A stretch of 47,404 bases of DNA, from positions 1 through 47,404 of the forward strand of contig NZ_SEWE01000036.1 in the NCBI RefSeq assembly GCF_004167665.1. Reading direction: 5' to 3'. The notes under the pieces are model-generated. The model was not told the DNA's origin. It ran no database searches and saw only the letters and a list, made by a program, of their open reading frames with translations. Position 1 is the first letter of the stretch, and each line of letters opens with the position of its first letter. Source of the DNA: Hymenobacter persicinus. Its GTDB lineage: Bacteria; Bacteroidota; Bacteroidia; Cytophagales; Hymenobacteraceae. Position numbers and translations under genes: made by a program. Positions 29,352 to 38,325 of this stretch are shown piece after piece.

Positions 29352-31802
29352 ATGAACTCCACGCTACTTCGCCGGGCCGCCGCAGGCCTGGGTTTGCTGC
29401 TCACGTTCTTTTTCTTCACTGCCCAGGCCCAAAATTCCGGGGCCGTATCGGGCGCCCTGCTCGACCGCGCCAACGGCCAGCCCCTGCCCTTCGCCAACGT
29501 GGTGCTGCTCCGGGCCCAGGATTCGAGCTTTGTAACTGGTGCCCAAACGGCCGAAAATGGCGCTTTCCGCGTCGAGCACGTGGCCCTGGGCCGCTACCTG
29601 CTGCGGGCCTCGGTGCTGGGCTACCAGCCCCTGCGGCAGACGGTTTCGCTCACGGCCGCGGTGTCAGAAGCTGCGTTGGGTCCGCTCCGGCTGGCCGCCA
29701 CCGCCACCCAGCTGGCGGGCGTGACGGTGCAGGGCGAGCGGGCCGCGGTGGTGGAAAGCCTCGATAAGAAGGTCATCAACGTGGAAAAAGATTTGAGCAG
29801 CGTGGGCGGCACGGCCGTGAACGTGCTCCAGAACGTGCCTTCGGTGTCCGTGGACCAGAACGGGACGGTGAGCATGCGCGGCAGCAGCAACATCACGGTG
29901 CTCATCGACGGCAAGCCCAGCGGGGCGGCCAACGGCGGCACCGGCACCCGCCTGGAGCAGATTCCGGCCAGTGCTATTGAGAAGGTGGAAGTCGTGACCA
30001 ACCCCTCGGCCCGCTACGATGCGGCCGGCTCGGGCGGCGTAATCAACATCATTCTCAAAAAGCAGCGCAAGGACGGCTGGAACGGGCAGGCCACCCTCAA
30101 CCTGGGTACCCGCGACAAGTACAACCCCTCGCTGAGTTTGAACCGCCGCCAGGGTAAGTTCAATTACTTTGGTTCCTATGATCTGCGCAACGACCGGTAC
30201 CGCAACCAGAACGACTCCTACCAAACCACCCGCCTCGGAGAAACCACGCTCAGCATTGACCAGCAGGGCCGGGGGCAGCGCCACAACGTGAGCCACAGCG
30301 CCCGCCTGGGCTTCGACTACGCCATTTCGCCCGAGCAGAGCCTGACCGTGACGGCCGAGCCCAACATGAACCGGGGCACCAACCTCGGCACCCAGCTGGC
30401 CCTCCTGCAAGTGGGAGCCGACTCGACTTCGCGCCAGGACAACCGCCTGCACGTGGACGAGGACGTGAAATCGGTGGACGTGTCGGCGGACTACCGGCGG
30501 ACCTGGGCCGCCCACAAGGGCCGGGAGCTGACGACCAGCGTGGGCTACACCAACCTGCTCGTGAACGTGAACGTGGGCCAGCAGCTGAGCACCGAGAAAC
30601 TGGTGCAGCCCGAGTGGCAGCAGGACTTCAACGTGGGCCTCGACGCCCTCTACGGCCAGCTCGACTATACCCACCCGCTTGATTCCCTGCGCCGCTTCGA
30701 CCTGGGCCTGAAAAGCCAGTGGCAGCAAAACCACGGCACCGACGACTACCTGATGCTGCAAAACCCCGAGCAGCCCACCCGCATCACCGACCGGTCCTTT
30801 GCCTACGATTTCACCGAATACCTGCAGGCTGGCTACGCCACCTACCAGCAGCAGCGCGGCCAGTGGAGCTACCAGGGCGGCGTGCGCGCCGAGTACACCC
30901 ACACCTACGGCCAGGTAGTGGGGGGCCAGGGCCGCTTCGACCTGAGCTACCTGAACCTGTTTCCCTCGGCCACCGTGGCCCGCACCCTGGCCCACGACCA
31001 GAAGCTCCAGCTCAGCTACGCCCGCCGGCTGAACCGCCCCGGCTTTATGCAGCTGCTGGCCTTCCCGATTTACCAGGATCCGCGCACCTACCGCCTCGGC
31101 GACCCTTCCCTGCGGCCCGAATACATCAACGCCTTTGAGCTGAGCCACCAAGCCAGCTGGGGCAGCACCAGCCTGACCAGCACGCTGTTTTACCGCCAGA
31201 CCAACAATTCCATCCAGCGCATCCGGGAAGTGGACGAGGAAGCCACGCTGAAGAATGAGGCCAGCGGGGTCGTGACGGCGGAAAAGAGCCGCAACGTGGG
31301 CCAGAGCACCAGCCTGGGCGCCGAAATGTCGCTGACCCAGCCCCTGGCCAAGTGGTGGCGCCTGACGGCCAGCGGGTCCTTGTTCCGTAACCAGATTACG
31401 GCCGCCACGGGCACCGAGCTCAGCCGCCGCAACCTGACCGGCACGGCCCGCCTGCAAAACACGTTCAACCCCACGCCCAAGCTCGACGTGCAGCTCACGG
31501 GCACCTACCGCGCCGCCGTTATCACGCCCCAGGGCCGGTTGGCTCCCCAGGGCGGTGTCGACGTGGCCCTGCGCCAGCGCCTGTTCCAGGACCGCGCCGC
31601 CCTGACCCTGCGCGTGAGTGACATCTTCAACACCCAGCGCCAGCGCATCACGGCCTACGGCCCCAACTTCGACGCTTCCTACTACAACAAGTACGAAACG
31701 CGGGTCGGCTACCTGGGCTTCAGCTGGTATTTGGGCGCCAACAAGCCGCCGAAGAAGATTGACAGCCAGCCCCAGGGCGGCGGGGGCGGCTTTGGCGGCT
31801 AG
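29352..31802 (+). CDS. TonB-dependent-receptor-like outer-membrane protein (OMP_b-brl_3), copy 2
   Basis: 816 residues from MNSTLLRRAAAGLGLLLTFF; signal peptide ends at FTAQAQ. Same order as the protein at 25145: CarboxypepD_reg-like domain (VSGALLDRANGQPLPFANVV), plug (TAVNVLQNVPSVSVDQNG, VEVVTNPSARYDAAGSGG), OMP_b-brl_3 barrel (LSYARRLNRPGFMQLLAF, YRLGDPSLRPEYINAFELS). Many blocks are identical or nearly so between the two, so this is a tandem duplication. The final strand (YLGFSWYLGAN) is followed by a tail ending QGGGGGFGG. The frame opens at 29223, but the signal peptide fixes the start at 29352. A strong terminator follows. Ligand unknown; no SusD partner. Confidence 0.92.
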   Translation: MNSTLLRRAAAGLGLLLTFFFFTAQAQNSGAVSGALLDRANGQPLPFANVVLLRAQDSSFVTGAQTAENGAFRVEHVALGRYLLRASVLGYQPLRQTVSLTAAVSEAALGPLRLAATATQLAGVTVQGERAAVVESLDKKVINVEKDLSSVGGTAVNVLQNVPSVSVDQNGTVSMRGSSNITVLIDGKPSGAANGGTGTRLEQIPASAIEKVEVVTNPSARYDAAGSGGVINIILKKQRKDGWNGQATLNLGTRDKYNPSLSLNRRQGKFNYFGSYDLRNDRYRNQNDSYQTTRLGETTLSIDQQGRGQRHNVSHSARLGFDYAISPEQSLTVTAEPNMNRGTNLGTQLALLQVGADSTSRQDNRLHVDEDVKSVDVSADYRRTWAAHKGRELTTSVGYTNLLVNVNVGQQLSTEKLVQPEWQQDFNVGLDALYGQLDYTHPLDSLRRFDLGLKSQWQQNHGTDDYLMLQNPEQPTRITDRSFAYDFTEYLQAGYATYQQQRGQWSYQGGVRAEYTHTYGQVVGGQGRFDLSYLNLFPSATVARTLAHDQKLQLSYARRLNRPGFMQLLAFPIYQDPRTYRLGDPSLRPEYINAFELSHQASWGSTSLTSTLFYRQTNNSIQRIREVDEEATLKNEASGVVTAEKSRNVGQSTSLGAEMSLTQPLAKWWRLTASGSLFRNQITAATGTELSRRNLTGTARLQNTFNPTPKLDVQLTGTYRAAVITPQGRLAPQGGVDVALRQRLFQDRAALTLRVSDIFNTQRQRITAYGPNFDASYYNKYETRVGYLGFSWYLGANKPPKKIDSQPQGGGGGFGG

Positions 31803-31863
31803 CCCCTACGCCGGGCGCCCCCGAAAGTGGCCCTCATCCTCACCCCTCAGCTTTAACGTTGTT

Positions 31864-31905
31864 TTGCCAACGCCCTTTCCCGTCGCGGGGAAGGGCGTTG
31901 GCTTT
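31864..31905 (+). terminator. Terminator after receptor 2
   Basis: 12-bp perfect stem GCCAACGCCCTT / AAGGGCGTTGGC (31866-31877 with 31891-31902) extended by TCCC/GGGG, flanked by TTTT and TTT. Confidence 0.85.
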
Positions 31906-32000
31906 GGGCGCCCGCCTCGGGCAGCGCTACTGCGGCCAGGTATTAACTCGGCGCCGCCTAAGTCGGGGATTTTCCGACTGAAACGGCTGTTCTTTACGCC

Positions 32001-32645
32001 ATGCAGGCGGCCATAGCTTTCTTGTTTCTCTTTTTGACCGGCGCCCTGGTGCCCGTGCACCGCCGGTTTCGCAGCGTGCCCGAGGGCATTCCGGTGTTCG
32101 TGGTGTCCAACGGGTTTCACACCGACATCGTGGTGCCGCTGCGGGAGCCGGTTACGGGCGTGGCGTGGCTCCCACGGCTGCGGCCGGCCGCCGACTCCGG
32201 GCGCTTTGCAGCCTACCAGTACGTGGCTTTCGGCTGGGGCAGTGAGCAGTTTTTTCTGGCGTCGGGAGGCGGGCGGCAGCCGGGACCGGGCACCGTGGCG
32301 CGGGCTCTGCTGCCCGGTCCGACGCTGCTGCACGTCGATTTTTACCGCGCGGCGCCCCGCCCCGGCCCCCGGGTGGTGGCCCTGCGCCTGGCCCCAGCCC
32401 AGTATCGTACGCTAACGAACGAGCTGGTCCGCTCCTTCCAGTCCGACAGCACCCAAGCCGGGGCGCCTCGCAGCACAACCGGCTACAGCGGCGAGGATTT
32501 TTTCTTCCGGGCCACCGGCCGCTACCACGCCCTGCGCACCTGCAACGACTGGACCTGCCGCACGCTGCGCCGGAGCGGGGTACGCACTCCGCTGAAGTCG
32601 CCACTGGCGGGACCGGTGCTACGGCAGCTGCGGCGGGCACGGTAG
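32001..32645 (+). CDS. DUF2459 (TIGR02117) family membrane-associated protein
   Basis: 214 residues. An N-terminal hydrophobic segment (AAIAFLFLFLTGALVPV) is a signal or anchor. Family marks: VFVVSNGFHTDIVVPL, YVAFGWGSEQFFL and, near the end, GRYHALRTCNDWTCRTLRRSGV with its CNxWT motif. The conserved His, Cys and Asp/Trp residues suggest a papain-like or permuted NlpC fold, but no activity is established for the family. It lies after the receptor terminator and about 180 bases before the STAS-like gene. Confidence 0.85.
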   Translation: MQAAIAFLFLFLTGALVPVHRRFRSVPEGIPVFVVSNGFHTDIVVPLREPVTGVAWLPRLRPAADSGRFAAYQYVAFGWGSEQFFLASGGGRQPGPGTVARALLPGPTLLHVDFYRAAPRPGPRVVALRLAPAQYRTLTNELVRSFQSDSTQAGAPRSTTGYSGEDFFFRATGRYHALRTCNDWTCRTLRRSGVRTPLKSPLAGPVLRQLRRAR

Positions 32646-32823
32646 CTGGAATTGGGCCGGGCGCATAAAAACTATAAACGTAGGCAGAATCAGGCCGGGC
32701 GAGGCAACTCCGCTGGCCGTTAGCCGATAAACTAGATTATTCTGTGACAATGGCGTTTTGCCGGGTAGCTGCCGTCGTACTCCGCGCGGTTCGTTTTCCC
32801 AGCAGCGTCTTTAGGCTATCATT

Positions 32824-33174
32824 ATGCTCGACGTCCACCGCGAACTGCTGCCCAACGGGTTTCTGCTGATTCTGTCGCCCGACATCGGCTGCCTGCCCGA
32901 CGAAGTCAAGCTCACCCGGGCCCTGCACCGGGCCAGCCGCTCCGACAAGTACGCCGTGCTCGTCGATTGCAGCCTAGTGGAGCGCCTAACCGAAGAAGCC
33001 GTGGACCTGCTGCTGGCCTACGCCTTTATGCTTCACGCCCAACACCGCCGCCTCGTGCTCTGCCACGTGCCCGACGCCATGCGCCACCATTTCCTCCACC
33101 TCGACGAGGCCTCCCAGCCCCTGCTGGCCTTGTCGTTGCTCGACGCGGTGCAGGAAATAAATCACCCGGAGTAG
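32824..33174 (+). CDS. Small STAS-like protein
   Basis: 116 residues, no signal peptide. The alternation of strands and helices (FLLILSPD, YAVLVDCSLVERLTEEAVDL, RRLVLCHVPDAMRHHFLH) resembles the STAS/anti-sigma-factor antagonist fold: a VLVDCS strand-loop before a helix, then RLVLC. The usual phosphoacceptor loop D-x-S is present as DCS. No anti-sigma kinase is adjacent. Low similarity means the assignment rests on pattern only; an uncharacterised conserved protein is the fallback. It lies 72 bases before hisS on the same strand. Confidence 0.6.
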   Translation: MLDVHRELLPNGFLLILSPDIGCLPDEVKLTRALHRASRSDKYAVLVDCSLVERLTEEAVDLLLAYAFMLHAQHRRLVLCHVPDAMRHHFLHLDEASQPLLALSLLDAVQEINHPE

Positions 33175-33214
33175 CCCGCCCCCGCCAATGGTGCCGAAGT
33201 CAGGCGGGCCGTTG

Positions 33215-33222
33215 TACCTTCG
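33215..33222 (+). promoter_or_regulatory. Probable -7 box TACCTTCG for hisS
   Basis: One mismatch to TAnnTTTG, 24 bases before the hisS ATG. Confidence 0.4.
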
Positions 33223-33246
33223 CGGCATCATTCCGCACACTTCCCG

Positions 33247-34647
33247 ATGAGCATTCAGAAGCCCAGCATCCCGAAAGGCACCCGCGACTTTGGCCCGGCC
33301 GTAGTGGCCCGCCGCAACTATATTTTTGGCATTATCCGCCGCACTTTCGAGAAGTTCGGCTACGCCCCGCTCGAAACCCCGACCCTGGAAAACCTGTCGG
33401 TGCTGACCGGCAAATACGGAGACGAGGGCGACCAGCTCCTGTTTAAGGTACTCAACTCCGGCGACTTTCTCAAGGACGTCACGGCCGAGGATCTGCGCAA
33501 CGAAGACGGGCGCGCCACCCGCCGGGTGCTGCCCAAAGTAGCCGAAAAAGGCCTGCGCTACGATCTGACCGTACCCTTTGCCCGCTACGTGGTCATGAAC
33601 CGCGGCACGCTGGTGTTTCCGTTTAAGCGCTACCAGATTCAGCCCGTGTGGCGGGCCGACCGGCCCCAGCGCGGCCGCTACCGCGAGTTCTACCAGTGCG
33701 ACGCCGACGTGGTGGGCACCGACTCGCTGCTCTGCGAGGCCGAAATCGTGCTCATGATGAGCGAGGTACTCAACACGCTCGGCCTAACCGACTTCACCAT
33801 CAAAATCAACCACCGTGGGGTGCTGCGCAACATCTACCAGGCCCTGGGCGGCGAAGGCCGGGAGTCGGATTTGTTCGTGGCCATCGACAAGCTCGACAAG
33901 ATCGGGCGCGACGGCGTGAGCAAGGAGCTGCTGGAGCGGGGCTTCTCGGCACCGGTTATCGACACGCTGTTTGAGCTGCTCTCGGTCAGCGGCGACTTCC
34001 AGGAAAAGCTGGAGCGCCTGCTGGCCGGCTTCGCCACCGCCGGCGTGGCGCCCGAAACGGCCGAGGGTTACAAGGGCCTGCGCGAGCTGGGCCAGGTGCT
34101 GGAGCTGCTGCGCGGGTTCGAGTTTGGGCAGTTTCAGAACCTGGAGTTTGACCCCACCCTGGCCCGGGGCCTCTCCTATTATACCGGTTGCATCTTCGAA
34201 ATCAAGATCAACAACGTGAACATGGGCAGCGTGAGCGGGGGCGGCCGCTACGACAACCTGACCGGCTCCTTCGGCCTGCCGGGCGTGTCGGGCGTGGGCT
34301 TCTCGTTCGGCGTGGACCGGCTCTACGACTGCCTCGAAGAGCTGAACCTGTTTCCGGAAGGCGCCGCGGCCACGACCCGCTGTCTGGTGGCCAACTTCGA
34401 CTCCGATACCATGCTGCGGATGCTGCCCGTGCTGCGGGAATTGCGCGCGGCCGGCGTTGCCAGTGAGCTGTATCCCGAGCCCACCAAGCTAGCCAAGCAG
34501 TTCAAGTATGCCGACGGCAAGGGCATTGCCTACGTGCTGCTCCAGGGCCCGGAAGAAGCCGCCGCGGGCGTTTTCAAGCTCAAGGACCTGCGCACCGGCC
34601 AGGAACAGACCTTAAGTCTGGCCGAGGCAATTGCCGCGCTGGCGTAA
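33247..34647 (+). CDS. hisS: Histidyl-tRNA synthetase
   Basis: 466 residues; class II synthetase charging tRNA-His. N-terminus IQKPSIPKGTRDFGP; motif 1 region FEKFGYAPLETPTLE; motif 2 FPFKRYQIQPVWRADRP with RGRYREFYQCDADVVG; histidine-specific LARGLSYYTGCIFEI; motif 3 GGRYDNLTGSFG with GVGFSFGVDRLYDCL; C-terminal anticodon-binding domain from ~370 (LVANFDSDTMLRMLPVLREL, KQFKYADGKGIAYVLL). Length and motifs are complete. A terminator follows. Confidence 0.97.
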   Translation: MSIQKPSIPKGTRDFGPAVVARRNYIFGIIRRTFEKFGYAPLETPTLENLSVLTGKYGDEGDQLLFKVLNSGDFLKDVTAEDLRNEDGRATRRVLPKVAEKGLRYDLTVPFARYVVMNRGTLVFPFKRYQIQPVWRADRPQRGRYREFYQCDADVVGTDSLLCEAEIVLMMSEVLNTLGLTDFTIKINHRGVLRNIYQALGGEGRESDLFVAIDKLDKIGRDGVSKELLERGFSAPVIDTLFELLSVSGDFQEKLERLLAGFATAGVAPETAEGYKGLRELGQVLELLRGFEFGQFQNLEFDPTLARGLSYYTGCIFEIKINNVNMGSVSGGGRYDNLTGSFGLPGVSGVGFSFGVDRLYDCLEELNLFPEGAAATTRCLVANFDSDTMLRMLPVLRELRAAGVASELYPEPTKLAKQFKYADGKGIAYVLLQGPEEAAAGVFKLKDLRTGQEQTLSLAEAIAALA

Positions 34648-34665
34648 AACCTACGCCAGCCGCGC

Positions 34666-34702
34666 AAGGCCGCCCCGCTGCGTGCAGCCGGGCGGCCTTT
34701 TT
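34666..34702 (+). terminator. Terminator after hisS
   Basis: 10-bp stem AAGGCCGCCC / GGGCGGCCTT (34666-34675 with 34690-34699), T5. Confidence 0.88.
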
Positions 34703-34786
34703 ATTTCCGCCCGGCCGGGCCCGGGTAGTCAGTTCCAAAAGAATTGAGGAACTTTCGGACCACCCAACCCCGCTTGCCACCCGTTT

Positions 34787-36286
34787 ATGCCCGCCGACGA
34801 CTACCTCATCAGCCCCGACTCCCACCTCGACCTGCCCACCCTGCGCCGCCTGCTGGCCGATAAAACCACCGTCAAGCTCAGCGACGAAGCCCGGCAGCGC
34901 ATCGAGGCCTGCCATCAGTACCTGCACGACCGGCTCGAGCAGTCGGATGCGCCGGTGTACGGCATCAACACCGGCTTCGGGGCTTTGTGCAACGAGAGTA
35001 TCGCGCCCCAGGAGCGGCAGCAATTGCAGGTGAACCTAGTCATGTCGCACGCCTGCGGGACGGGCGAAGAAGTACCCGAGGAGCTGGTGCGCCTGATGCT
35101 GCTGCTCAAAGTCCAGAGCCTGAGCTACGGGCACAGCGGCGTGCAGCTGGCCACCGTGCAGCGCCTGCTCGACTTCTACAACCGCGACATTTTCCCCATC
35201 GTCTACCAACAGGGCTCCCTGGGCGCCAGCGGCGATTTGGCCCCGCTGGCCCACCTGTGTTTGCCGCTGCTGGGACTGGGCGAAGTCAACTACCAGGGCT
35301 ACCGCCTGCAGGCCGCCGACGTGTTGAGTTTGTTTAGCTGGGAGCCGCTGGCGTTGGAAGCCAAGGAAGGGCTAGCCCTGCTCAACGGTACCCAGTTTAT
35401 GCTGGCCTACGGCGTGCACTGCCAGCTGCGGGCCGAGCGGCTCGCCGATGCCGCCGACGTTATCGGCGCGTTGTCGCTGGAAGCCTTCGACGGCCGGCCC
35501 GAGCCCTTCGATGCCCGCCTGCACCGGATCCGGCCCCACGCCGGGCAGCTGAAAGTCGCCGAGCGAATCCGGGGCCTGCTGGCCGGCAGTGAGCTGCAAA
35601 GCCAGCCCAAAACCGCCGTGCAGGACCCGTACTCGTTCCGCTGCCAGCCCCAGGTGCACGGTGCCTCCCGCGACGCGCTGGGCTACGTGGCCCAGACCCT
35701 CGAAACCGAGTGCAACGCCGTCACCGACAACCCCAACATCTTCCCCGCCGATGATTTGATTCTGTCGGGCGGCAATTTCCACGGCCAGCCCCTGGCCCTG
35801 GCCCTCGACTTTCTGGCCATTGCCGTGGCCGAGTTGGGCAGCATCTCGGAGCGGCGCACCTACCAGCTCATCAGCGGGCAGCGCGGGCTGCCGCCGTTTC
35901 TGGTGGCTGAGCCGGGCCTGAACTCGGGCTTCATGATTCCGCAGTACACCGCCGCCGGCATCGTGAGCCAGAACAAGCAGCTTTGTACCCCCGCCTCCAT
36001 CGACAGCATTGTGAGCAGCAACGGGCAGGAAGACCACGTGAGCATGGGCTCCAACGCCGCCACCAAGGCCCGCCGGGTCGTGGAAAACGTGGAGCAGGTG
36101 CTGGGCATTGAGCTCATGAACGCCGCCCAGGCCCTGGCCTTCCGCCGCCCGGCCCGCACCTCCCCGGCCCTGGAAAAAGTGGTGGACGCCTTCCGCGAAA
36201 AGGTGAAGTTCGTGAGCCGGGACCGGGTGCTCTACCCCGACCTGCACGCCGCCGCCGCCTTCGTACGCACCTACGCCTGGGAATAG
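34787..36286 (+). CDS. hutH: Histidine ammonia-lyase
   Basis: 499 residues; deaminates L-histidine to trans-urocanate. The self-processing MIO triad A147-S148-G149 sits in GSLGASGDLAPLAH, and the catalytic Tyr58 in PVYGINTGFGALCNE. Other motifs: NGTQFMLAYGVH, QDPYSFRCQPQVHG, ETECNAVTDNPNIF, GGNFHGQPLALALDFLAIA and GSNAATKARRVVENVEQV. The hutH-type order and length favour histidine over phenylalanine or tyrosine ammonia-lyase. hutU, hutI and hutG are not adjacent. It lies right after hisS but beyond its terminator, so co-transcription is unlikely. Confidence 0.95.
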   Translation: MPADDYLISPDSHLDLPTLRRLLADKTTVKLSDEARQRIEACHQYLHDRLEQSDAPVYGINTGFGALCNESIAPQERQQLQVNLVMSHACGTGEEVPEELVRLMLLLKVQSLSYGHSGVQLATVQRLLDFYNRDIFPIVYQQGSLGASGDLAPLAHLCLPLLGLGEVNYQGYRLQAADVLSLFSWEPLALEAKEGLALLNGTQFMLAYGVHCQLRAERLADAADVIGALSLEAFDGRPEPFDARLHRIRPHAGQLKVAERIRGLLAGSELQSQPKTAVQDPYSFRCQPQVHGASRDALGYVAQTLETECNAVTDNPNIFPADDLILSGGNFHGQPLALALDFLAIAVAELGSISERRTYQLISGQRGLPPFLVAEPGLNSGFMIPQYTAAGIVSQNKQLCTPASIDSIVSSNGQEDHVSMGSNAATKARRVVENVEQVLGIELMNAAQALAFRRPARTSPALEKVVDAFREKVKFVSRDRVLYPDLHAAAAFVRTYAWE

Positions 36287-36337
36287 GAATTGCTATTTTT
36301 AAGGCGGCCGAAAACGGAAACGCGCCGGGCTCTCGTT

Positions 36338-38251
36338 ATGAAGACAGTGAATACGAAACTGCTTTTTCTGCTGGCGCTGCTGCTCTGCGCGGCCGGCGCC
36401 CCGGCGCTGGCCCAATGCGTGCCCAACCCCGACCCGACCACCAACTTTCTGGTGTACCGGCCCGGGGGCAGCACGCCCGTGACTGAGCTCTGCGTGGGCA
36501 ACGTTTACCGGCTCAAGGACGCCAGCGGCCGCAATATTCCGCCCGCCCTGGTGCGCTACGCCAAGCTGCCCGCCCTGACCTGCAACCCCGCCGACACCGA
36601 TACGAGCACGTTTTACACGCCCGCCGCGGCCGGCACCGTGGTTATCACCCAGAACACGCCCAGCGCCGACCCGCTCAAGCTGGGCGTGATCTTCGGCCGC
36701 TCGTTCGTGGTGCGCGCCCTGCCCGACCCGTCCTTTGTTCTGACCACCTGCTCGCCGGGCGTGGTCCAGGTTACCATCGACGACCAGATCTACGACCAGT
36801 ACCTGGTGCAGATTGGCAATGCCCCGGCCGCACCCGCCTTCCGTAATACGCCCACGCCCTATCCCACGGGCAGCGCTACCACCGTGCGGGTCACCGGCAT
36901 TTTCCTCAACGGCTGCACCCGCGAAGCCACCAAGTCCTTCACGCCCAAGCCGGCGGCCGTCCAGCCCCGGCTGCGCCGCCTCGATGCGCTCAACGGCAGC
37001 TTCACCTTTCAGTTTGGCCCGCTCCAAACCGACTATGACTACCTGCTTCAGCAAACCGGCGGCCCCGGCCAGCCCAGCTTTCCCGTGTCGGCGGGGCTGG
37101 CCAGCCTGACCATCCCGGCTACGCCCGACGGCCGCGGCTGTTACCGCCTTTTGCTCTCCGACGCCTGCTCGCCCAGCGTTACCAGCCTGGCTTCCAATGA
37201 GCTCTGCGCCGAAACCCTGACCGGCACTTCCGCCGATGGCCGCAACATCCTGACCTGGACTCCGGCCAATGCCGCTGCCACCTACGTGCTGCTCCGCAAC
37301 GGCGTGGCGCTGCCCGCCGGCGCGTCGCCCTATAGCGACTCGGTGGGCATTACCTGCGGCGTCACCTACCGCTACCGCCTCGAAGCCACCGTCGGCACCG
37401 GCGCCACGGCGGCCGTTTCGACGGCAGAAACCAGCGTGCTGACTTCCGCGCGGCAGATGCTGCCCGTGCCGCGGGTGTTTGCCAGCTTCAACCCGCGCAA
37501 CCAGGTGCAGCTCACGGCTACCGTGCCCAATCTGCCCGCTGGGGGCCAGCTGCTGTACCTGCGCAACGGCCAGCCCCTGGCTACTACCGCCCGCCGCACC
37601 CTGCTCGACTCTACGCTGGTATTAAGCCAGGGCGCCTGCTACTCGGTTCGGTTCACCGACGCCTGCGGCAACCAGTCGGCGGCCGGAGCCAGCTTCTGCC
37701 CGGTGCTGCTGACGGCTAAAGCCGCCGACGCCGACGGCACCCGGGCCCAGCTCACGTGGTCGGCGCTGGGCAGCCCGGTGGCCCCGGGCACGGTGCGCTA
37801 CACCGTGGAAGCCCAGCTGGCCGACGGCTCCTGGCGGCCCGTCAGCGCCGCCCTCACCGACCTGGAATTTCTGGATTTGCAGCCGCCCACCGACCGGCAG
37901 CTGCTGCGCTACCGGGTGGCGGCCTCGGCTCCCGGCCAACCGGTGAGCTACTCCAACGTGGCCTCCGTCCCGCGTCAGCTTAAGGTATTTCTGCCCACGG
38001 CTTTTAGTCCCAACGGCGACGGCCTCAACGACGTGCTGGAAGTGAAGGGCCGCTTTCTGACCACGTTCCGCTTCGTGGTCGTGGACCGCAACGGCCAGGA
38101 AGTGTTTCGCGCCACCGACCGGACCCAGACCTGGAATGGCCGCATCGGCAACGAGCCGCCGGTGCTGGGCGCCTACGTGTGGCGCTTCGAGGCCACCGAC
38201 GAAACCGGGCAGCGGGTGCTGCAGCACGGCACCATCACCATCGTAAAGTAG
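36338..38251 (+). CDS. Exported multidomain protein with CHU_C (T9SS type B) sorting domain
   Basis: 637 residues from MKTVNTKLLFLLALLLCAAG; signal peptide ends near ALAQ. The centre is a run of beta-rich, Ig/FNIII-like units with paired cysteines (VGITCGVTYRYRLEATVG, SQGACYSVRFTDACGNQSA, LFLDACSPS-like), typical of gliding-associated adhesins. The last ~90 residues are the CHU_C/gliding motility-associated domain: FLPTAFSPNGDGLNDVLEV, FVVVDRNGQEVFRATDRTQT, WNGRIGNEPPVLGAYVWRFE. This directs type IX secretion and surface attachment. It lies 51 bases after hutH. The upstream in-frame ATG at 36290 precedes the signal peptide and is rejected. Ligand unknown. Confidence 0.9.
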   Translation: MKTVNTKLLFLLALLLCAAGAPALAQCVPNPDPTTNFLVYRPGGSTPVTELCVGNVYRLKDASGRNIPPALVRYAKLPALTCNPADTDTSTFYTPAAAGTVVITQNTPSADPLKLGVIFGRSFVVRALPDPSFVLTTCSPGVVQVTIDDQIYDQYLVQIGNAPAAPAFRNTPTPYPTGSATTVRVTGIFLNGCTREATKSFTPKPAAVQPRLRRLDALNGSFTFQFGPLQTDYDYLLQQTGGPGQPSFPVSAGLASLTIPATPDGRGCYRLLLSDACSPSVTSLASNELCAETLTGTSADGRNILTWTPANAAATYVLLRNGVALPAGASPYSDSVGITCGVTYRYRLEATVGTGATAAVSTAETSVLTSARQMLPVPRVFASFNPRNQVQLTATVPNLPAGGQLLYLRNGQPLATTARRTLLDSTLVLSQGACYSVRFTDACGNQSAAGASFCPVLLTAKAADADGTRAQLTWSALGSPVAPGTVRYTVEAQLADGSWRPVSAALTDLEFLDLQPPTDRQLLRYRVAASAPGQPVSYSNVASVPRQLKVFLPTAFSPNGDGLNDVLEVKGRFLTTFRFVVVDRNGQEVFRATDRTQTWNGRIGNEPPVLGAYVWRFEATDETGQRVLQHGTITIVK

Positions 38252-38311
38252 CGGAGTAGGCAAAGCTCATCCGTTACTCACCCGGGCCGCGCCTTCTTGC
38301 CCGCTGCTCAC

Positions 38312-38319
38312 CAACTTTG
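38312..38319 (+). promoter_or_regulatory. Possible -7 box CAACTTTG directly before gpmA
   Basis: One mismatch to TAnnTTTG and only 6 bases before the ATG, so transcription could begin at or next to the start codon (leaderless). Confidence 0.3.
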
Positions 38320-38325
38320 CGGCCC

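Noticed and set aside
29664..31457. 597-codon antisense frame within receptor 2
   Set aside because: Codon-mirror artefact of receptor 2; a similar shadow occurs in receptor 1.
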